From Reticulitermes lucifugus (Eukaryota > Arthropoda > Insecta > Blattodea > Rhinotermitidae): 64,000 nucleotides of DNA. Numbering within the stretch: the first letter of the stretch is position 1; every line of letters starts with the position of its first letter. Both the position numbers and the translations under genes were made by a program. The stretch lies in contig JAKCWW010000375.1 in the NCBI GenBank assembly GCA_026260175.1, positions 1 through 64,000 on the forward strand. Direction: 5' to 3'. The notes under the pieces were generated by a model that ran no database searches, was not told the origin of the DNA, and saw nothing but the letters and a program-made list of their open reading frames with translations. Shown here piece after piece: positions 37,901 through 50,299 of this stretch.

Positions 37901-38690
37901 TATCATGTATATAATGACGTTTTTAGCATCTCAGCCTATAAACCTTGATTGTCATTCAATATGAGGAAGTGTTGGGCATTGACTTAATTCTAGTTATTAT
38001 TTCGACATTGGCCTAGAGGGACTGAAGAAGACCACGACAGAGCTGAATCGCTCTATCAGTCTCCAGATGGTAATACAACTCCGGACATGCCAAATACGAA
38101 TTATGATTGCTACAAATTCGGAATCAAATGCGAAACTATGCACGTAGTTCTAGTCGTCAATTTTATTGTTATTATCATTATTATAATATCATTATCATAA
38201 GCATTATCATGAAAATGTCTCAAGTCATAATGCCACGGATACAACTTATTAATTTCCGGACATCGCCGAAACTCATTAATAATGGCGTTCCTTTCATGAT
38301 CAGGAAGTATGACTTTTATGAGCTTCAAACATCTTGCACAGAAGTGGTGATGAAGTAGCGCTAAACACAAAGAGAATGAAGAATTCCTTGCTTTATTACC
38401 ACGAAGAACCGCTCAATACACTGAAGACAGAAGTTCAGCAACTTCTACAGGCACAACGCCGTCGTCAAGCTACACCAAGTGTAGCCTTTCAGAGTTTATT
38501 TACTTCAAATTTTGTCTGACAAAAGATCTTTGAGAATAGTGGCAAACAATGGAACGTAGTAGAAATTATACAGCAGAGGAGATTCCGGGTACACAAATCT
38601 TGAAATACAGAGAAGGCTTCAAAGAAATCGTTCTGAAGACTGACAAAACCTGAGGGAGTTAAAAATTGAAGGCCGTAAGGTAGTCTTATA
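34970..38690. other. No recognised gene
   Basis: AT-rich sequence. A diverged approximately 85-bp repetition is visible around 35963-36085 (agtgtataattttctat versus agtgtataattctctat). An (AT)n tract lies at about 37380-37400 and ATT-rich simple sequence near 37430-37460. No motif-bearing open frame. Confidence 0.5.
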
Positions 38691-38692
38691 CG

Positions 38693-38982
38693 TAACAGTA
38701 GAAAGAGAGATAAAGATTTAAGGAACTGGCTAAACAGATTGGCAAACGCTGATAGGAGGGGGAATTAAAGGATATAGAGATGTATACGTTTAAGCAACTA
38801 TTGAAAAAAGATTAAGATTTTGAATAAGATGTTATATGTAACTGTTGAAAGAGAGAGAACGATTTCAGGAACTCGCTGAGGAGAATGACAAAGGCTGATA
38901 GGAGGGGGAAGTAAAGGATATTGAGATGTTTACGTTTAAGCAACTATTGAAAAAGGAATAATATTTTCAAGAAGATATTTGC
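38693..38982 (+). repeat. 146-bp tandem duplication, two copies
   Basis: Copy one begins at 38693 (taacagtagaaagagag) and copy two at 38839 (taactgttgaaagagag). Both contain gctgataggagggggaa and acgtttaagcaactattgaa in register. The copies are diverged, so the duplication is not recent. No coding meaning was recognised. Confidence 0.85.
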
Positions 38983-38989
38983 ATTGGTC

Positions 38990-40735
38990 TGTTTATTCTA
39001 TGCTCTTGAAAGGAAATACACACTGCTTTGTCCGAGCAAGGGTCCTTCTTGTTTTCTCATTAAGTGAGTGATTTACTTGCCTTACGCTACATGTTTAGGT
39101 TACTGCATTTTATGGAGTGAAAAGATTAAGTTATTACCATAAAGGCTTTGTAGGCTCTTGTATGTTATATTGAGCCAATTTAATCAATATTAAAGTTTTA
39201 TACACTCCTAAAGTAATATTTTCTAATACTTGCCTAATTGTTAATCTTGGCCATTATCGGAGCCTCTGTCTTTAAGTCGAATGTGTACGAGTATAGTATT
39301 CGTTTACGTCATTAATAATCCAAGAACGATATTCGTAGGGTGCGTACAAGTAAAAAACTTTCTTGACATACTTGTATAGCAAACACATGTTACGAAATAA
39401 AATTCCGTTCTACAATTCATAAACATTTAATGTTAGAGGACTGTGGATGTTAAACCGTAATTATGCAACTAGTTTATAATTTGGGAAGAGTTTTGTTCGT
39501 GTCTTCATAACTGTAGGATTCTGAAAGGAATTTTTCTAAATTATTATTGAATTAACCCTACAAATCACAGTAGATGGTAAATGCACCAACTTCCCTAACA
39601 GCAAGAAGACTGCATTTTTCCCACAGCCTGTGTTTATGTCAGCAGTACTGCTGTCAGAATAAGGTAATTATTTTCCTATATAGAAATACGCATTTGGTGT
39701 TAATAATAAATACGAAATATTTAGTGCACCATAGTAAATAATTTCTAACTTTTGATCCAGCAATTTCTTACTTTAGATGAGTTATTTTTTGGATAGAAAT
39801 ATCAGTTCTGGGTGACAAATGCATGAAAAACGCACTAGATATAAAATTTCTTAGTCATCATAGCCTTCTTAATGGTGCTATTGCACTGGTTCTGCGGCAC
39901 AGTGTGGACATAAGGTATACTGCCTACTGTATTGCTCCTGCCAAGCCCTGGCCGAAAGTGACGCCAGTCCCTATTTCTACCTAACTGGTAACTTGATATA
40001 ATTATTCGTGAAGTTAAGAGGTTGGAGCCTGAGCTGACAATTATCTTCCAAGTAGTGCTGCTGTATATAACAGTGGCGCTCATTTCCAGGATCTGAAGTG
40101 TGTACTTTGTGTTATTCTGGTACGTAACGTCTCATAATTTTTGCAGATGCTACAAATATGTTAGACGAAAACCTGATATCCATCTTGAGGATCCAAGATT
40201 ATATCCAGCGGGCCAATTATACGCCTTTTTAAACTAATAAAGTCATGTCTTAAATACATAAATACCTAAGTGGCCCATGTAGAACGGAGATACAGATAAA
40301 TTATAGTGGTTGATGTAATCATTAGGCATATTGCTATTTCTAACACTGCTTGCATCTTTTAAGTAATCTGCTGATAATACGTTGCTTACAAAATTTTCTT
40401 GTTAAGTTACATTTATTTATGTAATTCAGTTTTACTACTCTGTTTTTTTTTAAATTGCTTCTTCATACATTGCCTAGATTAATGCCTGTTTAGAGTCTCA
40501 TTTTTATGTTTGCTTCCTTTTCAGTGTTTGCATCTAAGTGGCCTGTTTACTGTTATCAATCACTTTAATATTATTATTATTATTGTTGTTGTCATTAAAA
40601 TAATTTAAATTCAAGTACATGCTACCGCATGAGGTCACAGCTAATACGGGCTTGTCTAAGAGTCAAACACTTTCCTAAATAAAATGAATATTATTATTAC
40701 AACATATAATCTTAGACCCGTCTTCTTAATTTAGA
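38990..40735. other. No recognised gene
   Basis: Nothing recognised; a short ATT/GTT simple tract lies near 40570-40595. Confidence 0.5.
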
Positions 40736-40738
40736 CTT

Positions 40739-41329
40739 TTAATTAAAATTAATAGTAATTCTTTCCTTTCCTCTCTCTTTTCTTGACTTTGCTCTTGTCT
40801 TGAATTTTTGTTGGCTTTTTGTACTGGCACTGTTTTTGTAATTGGCCATTAGGCTGTTGACTGACTGAGGAAATAAATGAAGAATTGAAGAGAACTTTTT
40901 ATTATTACGCCAAGCAGTGACGCACCTTATCAGGACAGTTTTCCTCATAAACGTCCCTTCTGTCTCACACAGTAATAACAGGTGCTTCCAGACGTTCTGT
41001 TGTGAGAAACAATTGGGTGCCTTATTACGACACAGAACAAATAACTTGTTTGTCATAAAGCTGTAAACGTACACATCCCACGAGTCGAAAGTGCCAAAGT
41101 GAGATTCCATAAAAGCACTCGACGTAGAAAATTGAGATACTTCCGTTGCACAAAACACATAACCACACTGAATGTTATTTCTCTTACAGAAGTGCACTAA
41201 CCTTCTCCCATCTATTTTACGTTCCTTTTTCAGAATGAATTGGAGAATTTCCACAGAATAAAATATTTTTCCTTCTAGGAAAACAAGTAAATTTACGTGA
41301 AAATATTCTTCGATAAGCAAAGATAACAA
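40739..41329 (-). other. Unexplained 196-codon open reading frame
   Basis: This is the longest open frame in the window, from ATG at 41329 to a stop at 40739. The product has no signal peptide or domain I recognise. It is rich in Phe, Cys, Ser and Lys, with a basic C-terminal tail (KFKTRAKSRKERGKER). The last 40 or so codons are antisense to a probable LINE 3' tail (40790-40880), so that part is unlikely to be conserved protein. A frame this long is unusual by chance in AT-rich DNA, but no splice context, homology or codon bias could be assessed. A genuine gene is possible but not supported. Confidence 0.15.
40790..40880 (+). repeat. Probable LINE 3' tail
   Basis: ctgtttttgtaattggccat (40830-40849) followed by taggctgttgactgactgag and an aataaat tract matches the tail at 31101-31132 and, more distantly, 56509-56535. 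The reverse-transcriptase coding region is absent, as expected for a 5'-truncated copy. Confidence 0.55.
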
Positions 41330-41334
41330 GTTTT

Positions 41335-42825
41335 AAAATTTGCTATCCGATAAGTAGCTTGACCATGATAACTAAGTGTTAATACTTCTTGCAGTACGTA
41401 TTAGGCCTCACATTTTACATTCTATGTAGGAGAACACTATTTTTAAATCCATCGGTTAAATTCTTTGTTTTTGTTCCCATCTTTGTTTTGATATTTGACA
41501 AAGCATATTGTTCATATTGAGCGGCAGAACAATAAATTACTCCTGCGTCTAAAGTTAAGCAAATAATCTAGCCTTAAAGCACCTGTGCTTCTTTACTTCT
41601 TAGGTATTAATTACCACCACTGTCGGTGTAACGAAAGAAGGCAGTCGTCGGCTAACCTGCGATATCATAGCTGCATTTCTCCCGAGGAACTGAAGACAGT
41701 CGGTTCGATACACAGAACTAACCTCTAAATATGAATCCTATACTGTAGCATCCAGTAGGGGGAACTAACCACTAATCATGGTCAGGAGAAGCAGTTCTGG
41801 TCACGTTATACAGGCTGTATATTTCGAATCTCATCGGCGTGGTATAACAAGGAAAACGCACTGCTAAAAATAGCACGATTAAACATATAACAACGAAAAA
41901 TTATTACTTCAGTTGCAAGTACGAAACCAATAGACGGTGGTAGGAGAATAAAGAACGTTTTTTAGAATTAACCAATACAATTCCAATAGCCGAATTATAT
42001 GAATATAAAACTCTAAATATTGCATTACAAAATTCATAGTGGTAGCAAAAAATACAATCCATGAATCTGAAAAAAGTACCAATATGGGGTCCATTAGGAC
42101 AATCACATGAAACTGTGCAAAGCATTTCCTCGAAAAGAAAGAGTGAGCGAAGAAAACCTGAAAAAAATTGAAAATTAAAAATTGAAAGTTGTTACGGCAG
42201 TCAAATGTGCCAGACATAAATATCTTCGCACATGTCTATTTCCTTTTTAATGATAAGAAACGTGTTTTAACAAATTGACCTTGCAAAAAGAATCAAACAT
42301 ATTTGCGTCACATCAGAACACATTACAATCATAAAATTCAGAATCCACTGTTTTTAAAGTAAAGGAACTGACCACGTACATACACAGGAATTTTGATCAA
42401 AAGAAGCCACCAAAACAAGTAAAGTATTAGGGTACAGATCATCAAACGTTTCAAAAGTAATATTTTCCCTTTATCAAATTTAAATTCTTTATTATGCGAT
42501 ACTCCGCATCCTTGAGACTAAAACCACAATGAACATATAATTTATGACCTTAGCCTCCAGGGACATGACAATTATCCGAAATGAATGTGCCTTTCCCCAG
42601 AGGATTAAATTATAACTTGCTTCTGATTTAGAACAGCTCACGTCACCGCTTGACCGGAAATAAAAACCGTTATGAGAGAAAGTTACGAGAAAAGAGTAAA
42701 AGAAAAGTGATAGATAAATAGAAGACTAAATGGTGTGATAGACATTACTTAAAAATGGCTTTTGAATTGCACAATTATAATACGTCAAACTACAGAATGA
42801 TTTGGCCTGTTGAAAACAGTATGGA
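41335..42825. other. No recognised gene
   Basis: The 41640-41830 stretch has a box B-like ggttcgatac (about 41701-41710) and may be a worn SINE, but no body could be aligned. Other frames (41904-42217) are short and unrecognised. Confidence 0.4.
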
Positions 42826-42833
42826 AAGTAGAC

Positions 42834-43083
42834 CAGAAATACACCAACAAATGCACAAATCACTAAAAAGGTGCAATCAGCCCTTTATTATAGTCGAACC
42901 CTACATACGTTTCGGCTCTCCATGAGCCATCATCAGGGGCTTTCTAATAGTGCTTCTCAAATGCTGGATCGGCCTATTATTGACATTCTTGTGCACTGTT
43001 TATAAAAACATATATAAGTAAGATCGTGAGTATAAAATATATTTAAAATGATAGTGATTTGTGCATTTGTTGGTGTATTTCTG
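42834..43083. mobile_element. 250-bp element with perfect 32-bp terminal inverted repeats
   Basis: 42834-42865 and 43052-43083 are exact inverted copies over 32 bases (left end begins cagaaatacaccaacaaatg). The interior is non-coding. A hammerhead-like motif lies just inside the left repeat (42897-42941, minus strand); the right half lacks it. No target-site duplication was found. The perfect ends suggest recent formation or insertion compared with neighbouring relics. Confidence 0.75.
42897..42941 (-). ncRNA. Hammerhead-like motif, well-formed copy
   Basis: On the minus strand: AGCCC, CTGATGA (complement of 42930-42936), an extra T (42929), a 5-bp hairpin GGCTC/GAGCC with a 5-base loop (42914-42928), GAAAC (42909-42913), GTATGTA, then GGGTT. 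The outer strands pair as three G-C, one G-U and one A-U. Hairpin and outer stem differ in sequence from the 34.9-kb and 58.2-kb copies yet remain paired. The extra T between core and hairpin is again present. Confidence 0.5.
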
Positions 43084-43164
43084 AAATAATAAAAATGCAC
43101 GGTGAATTAAGACTAAAGATGGAAAGCAGAGTTCATGGAGTGCGAGGTCTTGCGTCTTCATAAC

Positions 43165-43205
43165 GGTGTAGCTGAGGCGTCCGTTTTTCTGGGATATGAC
43201 GCCGT
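43165..43205 (+). repeat. Fragment of the dispersed inverted-repeat family
   Basis: ctgggatatgacgccgtgtc (about 43179-43198), preceded by gcgtccgttttt, matches the arm text of the family at 30269 and 20126. No inverted partner was found nearby. Confidence 0.45.
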
Positions 43206-43249
43206 GTCACGCGTTAAACGGTTCCATACTTTCCAAGTCAATGTAGAAC

Positions 43250-46200
43250 CTCATCTTTAAATGTCGGAATGTTCAAGAAGAACGGGCATTTCGACCTTGA
43301 ATTTGAGGCCAACATGTTGTTTCGAAACGTCAGGAACCGTTCAAAAATGGAGGGAGCGTTATATCACAGACGAACGGAACCCTCGTCTCATAAACTATTC
43401 AACGTCTATTCCAGCATTTATGGGAAGGAGAGATAAAGAATGAAAGATTGGATTTGGTACCCTCTGTCCAGAAGGTGAGATTTCGAAAAGAGGCTTCCGA
43501 ACTGAGACGTACATTTTAAATACTCGACGGCATCGTTTGGTTAAAAGTGGCGTTGGAGAAAAAGAGAGAGACGGAGTAATGAAGGCGTAGTGAAAATAAA
43601 GAGGACACCGAAGAGACAAAGATAAAATGAAAAATAAATTGGCGACAAGAGAATAAATTTTTCTCTTTCAAGCAAAATATTGTTCGTTCACTTAGGTAAC
43701 ACTGTCCCCATTACTTTAAATATCCACTAACCTGTAAGTCTTCACTTCCCTTCCAGCGTATCTCGAAAGAAATAAAGAAAGGACACTCTTTTTAAAAAGG
43801 ATGAACAGAACAAAGGTAAAAAATTATAAACCACTTTTTGTATTCCCTTTCCCAACTTCCCTTTACAAATTGCCAATTTCTTACTGCCAAAGATCCATTT
43901 CATTTTCCAATGTGTTCTGAAATTCTGTCACAAGAGATCGCAGTATAACGATGATCCCTTTGACACTTTAAGAGACGGCGCACTTTTAATAATTATATAC
44001 CTAAAGGTCTTCTAAGTTAAAGTTATTACGTGTAAAACTCGTCACTTTACTATTTATATTAAAAGTACTGTAACAGTTTTACTTTATTTCTCCTCTAGAT
44101 TCTAGCAATTGTTTGCAATACAAAAGCCTAGGCATATTTTCAACACGTTTTCATATAATTGAAGGTAATATTGCATTGCAATTTGAAGAAATCATCATCT
44201 GGAATATACCAATGTCACAAAGGTGACTGCTGCATCCATAATTCGCTACATTGTTGGTGTAGGTAGTAGGTTCGTCTGAAACCTCAGTATATATCTGAAA
44301 GTTCAAGACTTTTGTATCCCAGAAAAAAACAATTTTTATAGTCACGGATATGAGCAAAACAAATCCCGAATTCATGCGTAATCGCATTTAGTAAAACCAC
44401 ATTACCCATCTCTTAGGCCTGGCTCTGGTTTGAATATTGTAGACCAGAGCAATATTTTTTACACGCTTAAAAATAGAGTCAAAAGAAGAGACACTAGTGT
44501 AAACTAACAGAAATAAATGAGCAATACTTGTTTTCTGATAGATAAACGACACGAAAATTAGATTTGTTACAGCAGGTGTATGACACATTTTTTCGACAAT
44601 TAAAACAAGCCAGTAGATCCAATCACTTAAGTTGTAAGCAGGAAGGTAGTGTACAAAAACCTTAGCGAAATCTGGCATTCAACTAATAACATTAAAAGTG
44701 CTGCAAACTGCAATAATATCTGCGAAAAAACGCAGCAGGTATCGGACAAACACGGGACAGCAAAACACCGCCAGTCACAAATAAAGTTAATGTATTATCA
44801 AGATGATTAGTACCTCTACGCAAAATCCACACCGACTGCAAGAAATAATATTCTATGAAAGCCTGAAAATAAGGCATCAATTGCACAGGAATATGTGATG
44901 AATGGTAATTAGATTAAACTAATTAACAAACTCATAAGAGGACATAAAGTCTCCGAATTGTTAATATAGAAAATTTTGAACGTTCTTACCTTATCTACAA
45001 ATGTTATAAATAAAATTTATCTGTTTAACTGTTACACAAAAAATCATTAATATTTCCTCGTTTGTTTTAATTACCCTGTTGACCCAGACTGAAGTCAAAT
45101 AATTATAAAAATCAGATCATCTGAATGTACAGTAAGCAATATCGTAAATTCGCGTGTACTGAAAATTCAAAGCAAGATCATAACACTGAAAACTTTAGAC
45201 TCTCTAAAGGGATCTCTTTAATGTCAGTTACAAGATCTGTTTACATGAAAACATTGTAATTAATACGAAGTTGTAACACGAACCACATCGTGTTTGCTGT
45301 TGATGGTGGTCGTTTTTGTGTATTCAAGCATAAACGGCTTAGTGGAGTTTAATTTTGATGAGGAACTCTTAGCTTCTCAGGAAGATCTCTGCTCAATGTA
45401 GTTATCTGTTTAGTCAGCGTGTTTGTTAGAGCAGTTTAAGTTTAAAATTTTAAACATAAAAATCTCTTGATTGAAGGATGACGTTTTCTTCCACACTTAA
45501 ATCTTCTTTAACTCTGTTGCAGCAAGTTTCAATTTTAAACAAATGAGTCAATAAGAGCAATTAATTTCATCCGATATATATTACGAAATATCAAGAACTA
45601 CAATCCCTAAAACAAATAATTGAAAAAAGTACGTATGTACAAAACACACAATATAAAAGGGATGGAGACCGTAATTCCTTATTGACTCTAAGGAGTGTAG
45701 GTCTCCCTACGTATATGTTATAAGTTGTAGTATGTATGATACTGTGCATGAATATATTTATATGTAAAGTTTTAAAAGTTAAATTCCACTACGTGTTTAT
45801 ACGTGAATCGCCTAAAGATGGCCAATATCATGGGAAAGAACATAGCATAATTCATACAAATGCGTAGCATATAGGGCAATAATTCTTCGCGAACGATGAT
45901 GATAGCTATTTCTGGAGACGTTCAGCGATTTGCCGAAAATATCGGGGGTACACTCTCGAAAATTGAACAGCTCTTTATCCATAACCAATCACAAAGCTGG
46001 TAATGAAGAAGATGTAGTTTTCACAGCTTAAAAGTAGCCTGTACGGTGCAAAGCACAGATAAAAATGTTCAAGAAAGGAACTTTTGAACTAAAACAGGAC
46101 AAGCACGTAGGTCAGTAGCCAGACAATCCAACTGCGTAACGAGTAGTTATGTGACTAATTCATTCAAAAGGCCAGACTTCTTCTTGGAAGCTTTCGGCAA

Positions 46201-47500
46201 TTCAACAATTTTCCGCCGCTTTATGAAACCCGAGTGTTCATTACACATTCACAAGAGTCTTACCCTAAACGTTTTGCAAACCCTTCACGTCCCTGCTACT
46301 TAATTAAGACTCATTTTAATATTATCCTTCCCTCCACAACACAGTCTTCTAAACTGCCTCTTCCTTTAAAGCTTTCCATCTAAAACTCTGTGTTTATATC
46401 TTAATTCTCCTGTGTGTGCTGTATGTCCCACCTATCGTATTCAACATTCATTGTATTACACTATGATACTTCGTGAGGTGTAAAAATCTTTAAGCGCCTA
46501 TCTATGTACTTTCCTCCTTCCTCCTTTTACTTGTTCCCTTCATCAGGTCCTAAGATATTTATCAGCTTCCGTTTTTCAAGCAGCCCCAGTCTATATACTT
46601 CCCGATATCAGACAATGTGTTCCATATCCATACATATAAAAGAAATATTAAACTATATTTATTTTAACCTGTGGGCTTTTAGATGGATACAGGGTATAAG
46701 AGACCCCGAACTGTGCGACTGCAAATATTTCCAAAAGGCAACCTAATTTTATTATTTAAGGCAACTTTTAAATTTTTTCATAACTGGTTTATATATTAGT
46801 TACCTTATAATTAGCTTGTAACAGATTTTTTACTTTAGTTTTCTTCGGTGTTCGATTTTGCATTCTTCAGTTTAATCAACTTTCCTAGTGTATGTACATT
46901 TTAAGCAAAAATCATCTGAGTGTACCAAATTGATTTCAGTCTGGGTAAGTCCGATCGTATGCAGTTCTTGTACCTGAATGAAGAAGGGGTAAATATTTTC
47001 ATAACGTAAAATCGACTGAAGTAATTCAGATTAACCCTTCCGTCAAAAGTGTGTAATTATACGGTATAATCCTGATATTAACACATTCAGAGGACACCAT
47101 CGAATGGAGAAGATGAACACTATGAAGTAATGATAGTACGTCGTCACAAGGAATGATGGAGTGTCAACTTACTTGCAACTAAAAAGGTTTTGAGTAGCTT
47201 TTTTTATTTTTCAACTGCAGAATTTCAGCAGTTAAGAAAGTATTTTCAAGGATTTTCTTTGACGAAAAGGCCATAAATATCTTTGGGATTTATACGTTAG
47301 GTATCTCACACCACTCTAAAACCTTGTCCATATAAATGGAGGGAGAAGAAATGTGATTTTCGATACGCATTATGTAAGTTTACAATCAAATGCGTCATAA
47401 TTTTGTCCTTAGTCACAATGATTAACCCTTTAAGGAAGAAAAGTAATCTGTTTTATTTAAAGACCCAAGTCGTACCGCGCAGTATACACTCTCCTTTACG
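43250..47500. other. No recognised gene
   Basis: Open frames up to 96 codons (44388-44678 minus) without motifs. A possible degraded copy of the hammerhead-like motif (ctaaagatggcc ... ggaaagaac) lies at about 45811-45842. Confidence 0.5.
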
Positions 47501-47559
47501 GTTACAAAAACAAATCAGTTGAAGCTGTATGGAGAAAAAGGCACTGTTGGATCTGAGAT

Positions 47560-47690
47560 ACATAGTGTACAAGAGACTCTTGACCCGTAAAGATGGGACC
47601 GACACGTTGTCCCGGAACGTCGGTAAACAATTACCACACGACGCCGCGTAATATTCCAGAAGAGCGCAGATATCTTTCGACCTTTTTCAG
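47560..47690 (+). repeat. Dispersed inverted-repeat family, one arm with hammerhead-like hairpin
   Basis: The segment reads agatgggaccgacacgttgt, cccggaacgtcggtaaacaa, then acgacgccgcgtaatattcc and agaagagcgcagat. I recognise this as a text widespread in insect and other arthropod sequences. It contains a perfect 5-bp hairpin GGGAC/GTCCC (47595-47599 and 47609-47613), followed by GGAAC and preceded by AAAGA-T, the same order as the hammerhead-like motifs, though the first core is worn. The overlapping minus-strand frame 47515-47745 is its conceptual shadow. Confidence 0.55.
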
Positions 47691-47759
47691 GGTAGGTCGA
47701 ATTTGAAGATGATGATAGCAGGTTGCCCCAAAACGGCGTAACCACCTACCAACCTGCAA

Positions 47760-49390
47760 GAGGTCATAAACCTGAAAAACGAAACTTAAATTTTAGACCC
47801 GCAATCGACCCAAATCACGATGCGGTATGACAACTTGCGGTCCGGATGGTAGGTAAATTGGTAAGAAACTACAAGGCTGAAAATGTTACAAACCAGAGGA
47901 TTTGCAGGAAGATTTAAAGTGTTACACTGAGCACAAAGTCAACACAAGATAGGACAGTAATAGTAGAAGGAAAATTAATTTACAGACACGACGAAGTAAT
48001 TACTATCCTAGTCGCTGCTGTAAAGATTACATACCACTGTAATGTCATAATATAAAGGAAGGATCTTTCTCAACACAAACCACATTTTCTACTGCAGTTT
48101 CTCTTTGTTTCCATATCTCGGTGAAGTCTTTTGTCAAAACATTAACAAAAGACTGAAACACCTCTCTTAATATTTATGACAGCTTTACAAATCAATCCAA
48201 TAACAGTATCAAATGCCTTCAAAATTTTGCTTCATAATGTGAGGAAACAATTTAATTTACTGACTAAGTTTTCACAGACTAGTTACATGAGCGACATAAA
48301 GAGGTTATCGTGCCTAGCACAGACCATGTACAAAACGTTGAATGGCGTCAAGGACTACATAAATCCACTGTGGTTACCACATGCTCAACCAAAAAATCAA
48401 TGCAACGAGACAGTACGTCATATAGCTGATTAGGCAGGACATTTGCAGGATTTCATAAACGTAACTGCCAATGTTTTCTTGCCTTTCTTTCATCTTTTCC
48501 CTAACTTTCCTCCTTCTCTTATTTCTTTATGGTTTTATTTATTTTCCTTGTTCTGCTTTTACTTCGTGTTCTTCTCTTAATTTCGCATTAACTTGTATTT
48601 ATCCACGTTGTAGTTTTTACTTACACGTTTTCCTGTTTCCCTTCTGTGCCAACTGCAAAAAATAAATACCCTTTGCTTTTCCTCGCGTCTCTTCCACTTG
48701 ATTCTTCATATTCTTCACGTCTTAATTATTTATGACAATTCTTTATTGTATATTTTTCTCAGTTGTATTTATTTGTAATTTTCCTCTCTTTCGTTTCACC
48801 CTTGTCAAACCTCTATCGACATAGCCGAACAAACAGACTCTTTTTGAGGCCCACCGCAAGGCAAATGAAGCAGCATAGTTAGTCATTTAATAGCATCTAT
48901 TCAGTTAACTGAAAACAAAGTGTACGCCTATACTCCATCTGTCGTATCGTTAGTAAATTTGGTCAGTAATATTTACAAGTAAAATACAGAGGAACGAATT
49001 TGCAAGTCACTCTGTAAACAAAAAGTAAATTTCCCTTGTTTGAAATATTCCCTCCACACATTCCTAGAATTATAATCACAATGGCATGTTAGAGCAGATA
49101 AATTTCATTTCTTTGCAAATGAAACCAGCACCAACAATCCTCGCGGTAACTGATTTACTCTTAGTTACCAATCGATCTACACACAGAAAAAAGTGTGTTG
49201 TAGTGGAAAACTGCAGAAAAACGGAAACGTTCGCCACATCAAACGTGTTCGCTGAATTTATATAGCATGAAAATCGAAAAGAAAGATAAGAAAGTACACG
49301 TACTTCTGAAACGAAACAGAGTAAAAGTTTAAAGCAATACATTAGGAAAAACAATGGTGTTGCAGAACAAGCTGCTGTTGACTGTACTTT
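47760..49390. other. No recognised gene
   Basis: The 85-codon frame 48176-48433 is unrecognised. A pyrimidine-rich stretch at 48470-48800 could be LINE 3' UTR but matches no tail closely. Confidence 0.4.
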
Positions 49391-49399
49391 AACATTTGA

Positions 49400-49625
49400 G
49401 GCAGTACAGCGGCGTAATGGCTACAGTGATCGCACGGAGGAGGAACAGATGTTACAATTCCCGGCAGGGGGCGAAAGTCTTTTTATCTTCTGTATAATGT
49501 TCCGACCGGCTCTGCCTTTCACCCAGACTCCTATCCGAAGGTAATGAGGGCTTCGTCCTCTGGGTTAAGAGCAGTCGGCTCGTGAGGCTAACCACTAACC
49601 ACATTATAGTGCCTAGTTAAGAATG
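49400..49625 (+). mobile_element. Diverged SINE of the 30.7-kb family
   Basis: The order of blocks matches 30650-30937: tRNA-like start, a degenerate box B (gttacaattcccgg at about 49451), cacccagactcctatcc, a gggttaagagcagtcggctc block and tgaggctaaccactaacc. Many substitutions; no target-site duplication identified. Confidence 0.6.
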
Positions 49626-49764
49626 TATATATATATTAACTTTCCCACACGTCTCCATGATATTGTGCTTGGTTTAAACGGGTATATGAAATAACAGAAA
49701 GATGGAGATTAAAGCAAAAAACGAGCATCATAATGTGTAGATGCTTTCCACGAAATGCCTTTAC

Positions 49765-49921
49765 GATGATCGGTTAAGAAGAATGAGATGGGTGGGACAT
49801 GAAATGGAGATGGGAGAAATACAAGATATTAACTGTAAATTCTGAAAGGAAAATACTGCTTGGGAGGCAGGGCATAGAGGGAATGATAAAAATAAACTGA
49901 TTTACAGTGATAATCTGAAAG
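49765..49921 (+). pseudogene. LINE ORF2 C-terminal fragment (second family)
   Basis: The frame from 49765 reads DDRLRRMRWVGHEMEMGEIQ, then DINCKF, a stop at 49843, then KENTAWEAGHRGNDKNKL. This is a worn copy of the common insect non-LTR ending RRMRWAGHVARMGE...GRPRxRWEDNIK. It differs from the fragment at 10944-11192. It ends abruptly where the 48-bp minisatellite begins. Confidence 0.75.
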
Positions 49922-50290
49922 GATATGCACTATGTTCATGCTTCTGGACAAGAGTAGGTGCAGTGATATTATATGCACTATGTTCATGCTTCTGGACAAG
50001 AGTAGGTGCAGTTATATTATATGCACTATGTTCATGCTTCTGGACAAGAGTAGGTGCAGTNATATTATATGCACTATGTTCNATATTATATGCACTATGT
50101 TCATGCTTCTGGACAAGAGTAGGTGCAGTTATATTATATGCACTATGTTCATGCTTCTGGACAAGAGTAGGTGCAGTGACAGATTATACGCACTATGTTC
50201 ATGCTTCTGGACAAGAGTAGGTGCAGTGACATATTATATGCACTATGTTCATGCTTCTGGACAAGAGTAGGTGCAGTGACAGATTATTTT
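49919..50290 (+). repeat. 48-bp minisatellite with unresolved bases
   Basis: The unit (gcactatgttcatgcttctg, gacaagagtaggtgcagt, then a variable TAT-rich joint) repeats about eight times. Units start near 49919, 49965, 50013, 50061 (only 21 bp), 50082, 50130, 50178 and 50228. The first units are 48 bp and the last two 50 bp with a gaca variant. Single N bases at 50061 and 50082 bracket the truncated unit and mark an uncertain assembly join. Because 48 is divisible by three, a 16-residue repeat stays open in several frames; that is a consequence of unit length, not evidence of protein. Confidence 0.9.
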
Positions 50291-50299
50291 GAACTCGGT

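Noticed and set aside
49919-50290. CRISPR-like array
   Set aside because: The units are directly contiguous near-identical repeats without unique spacers, in eukaryotic DNA; it is a minisatellite.
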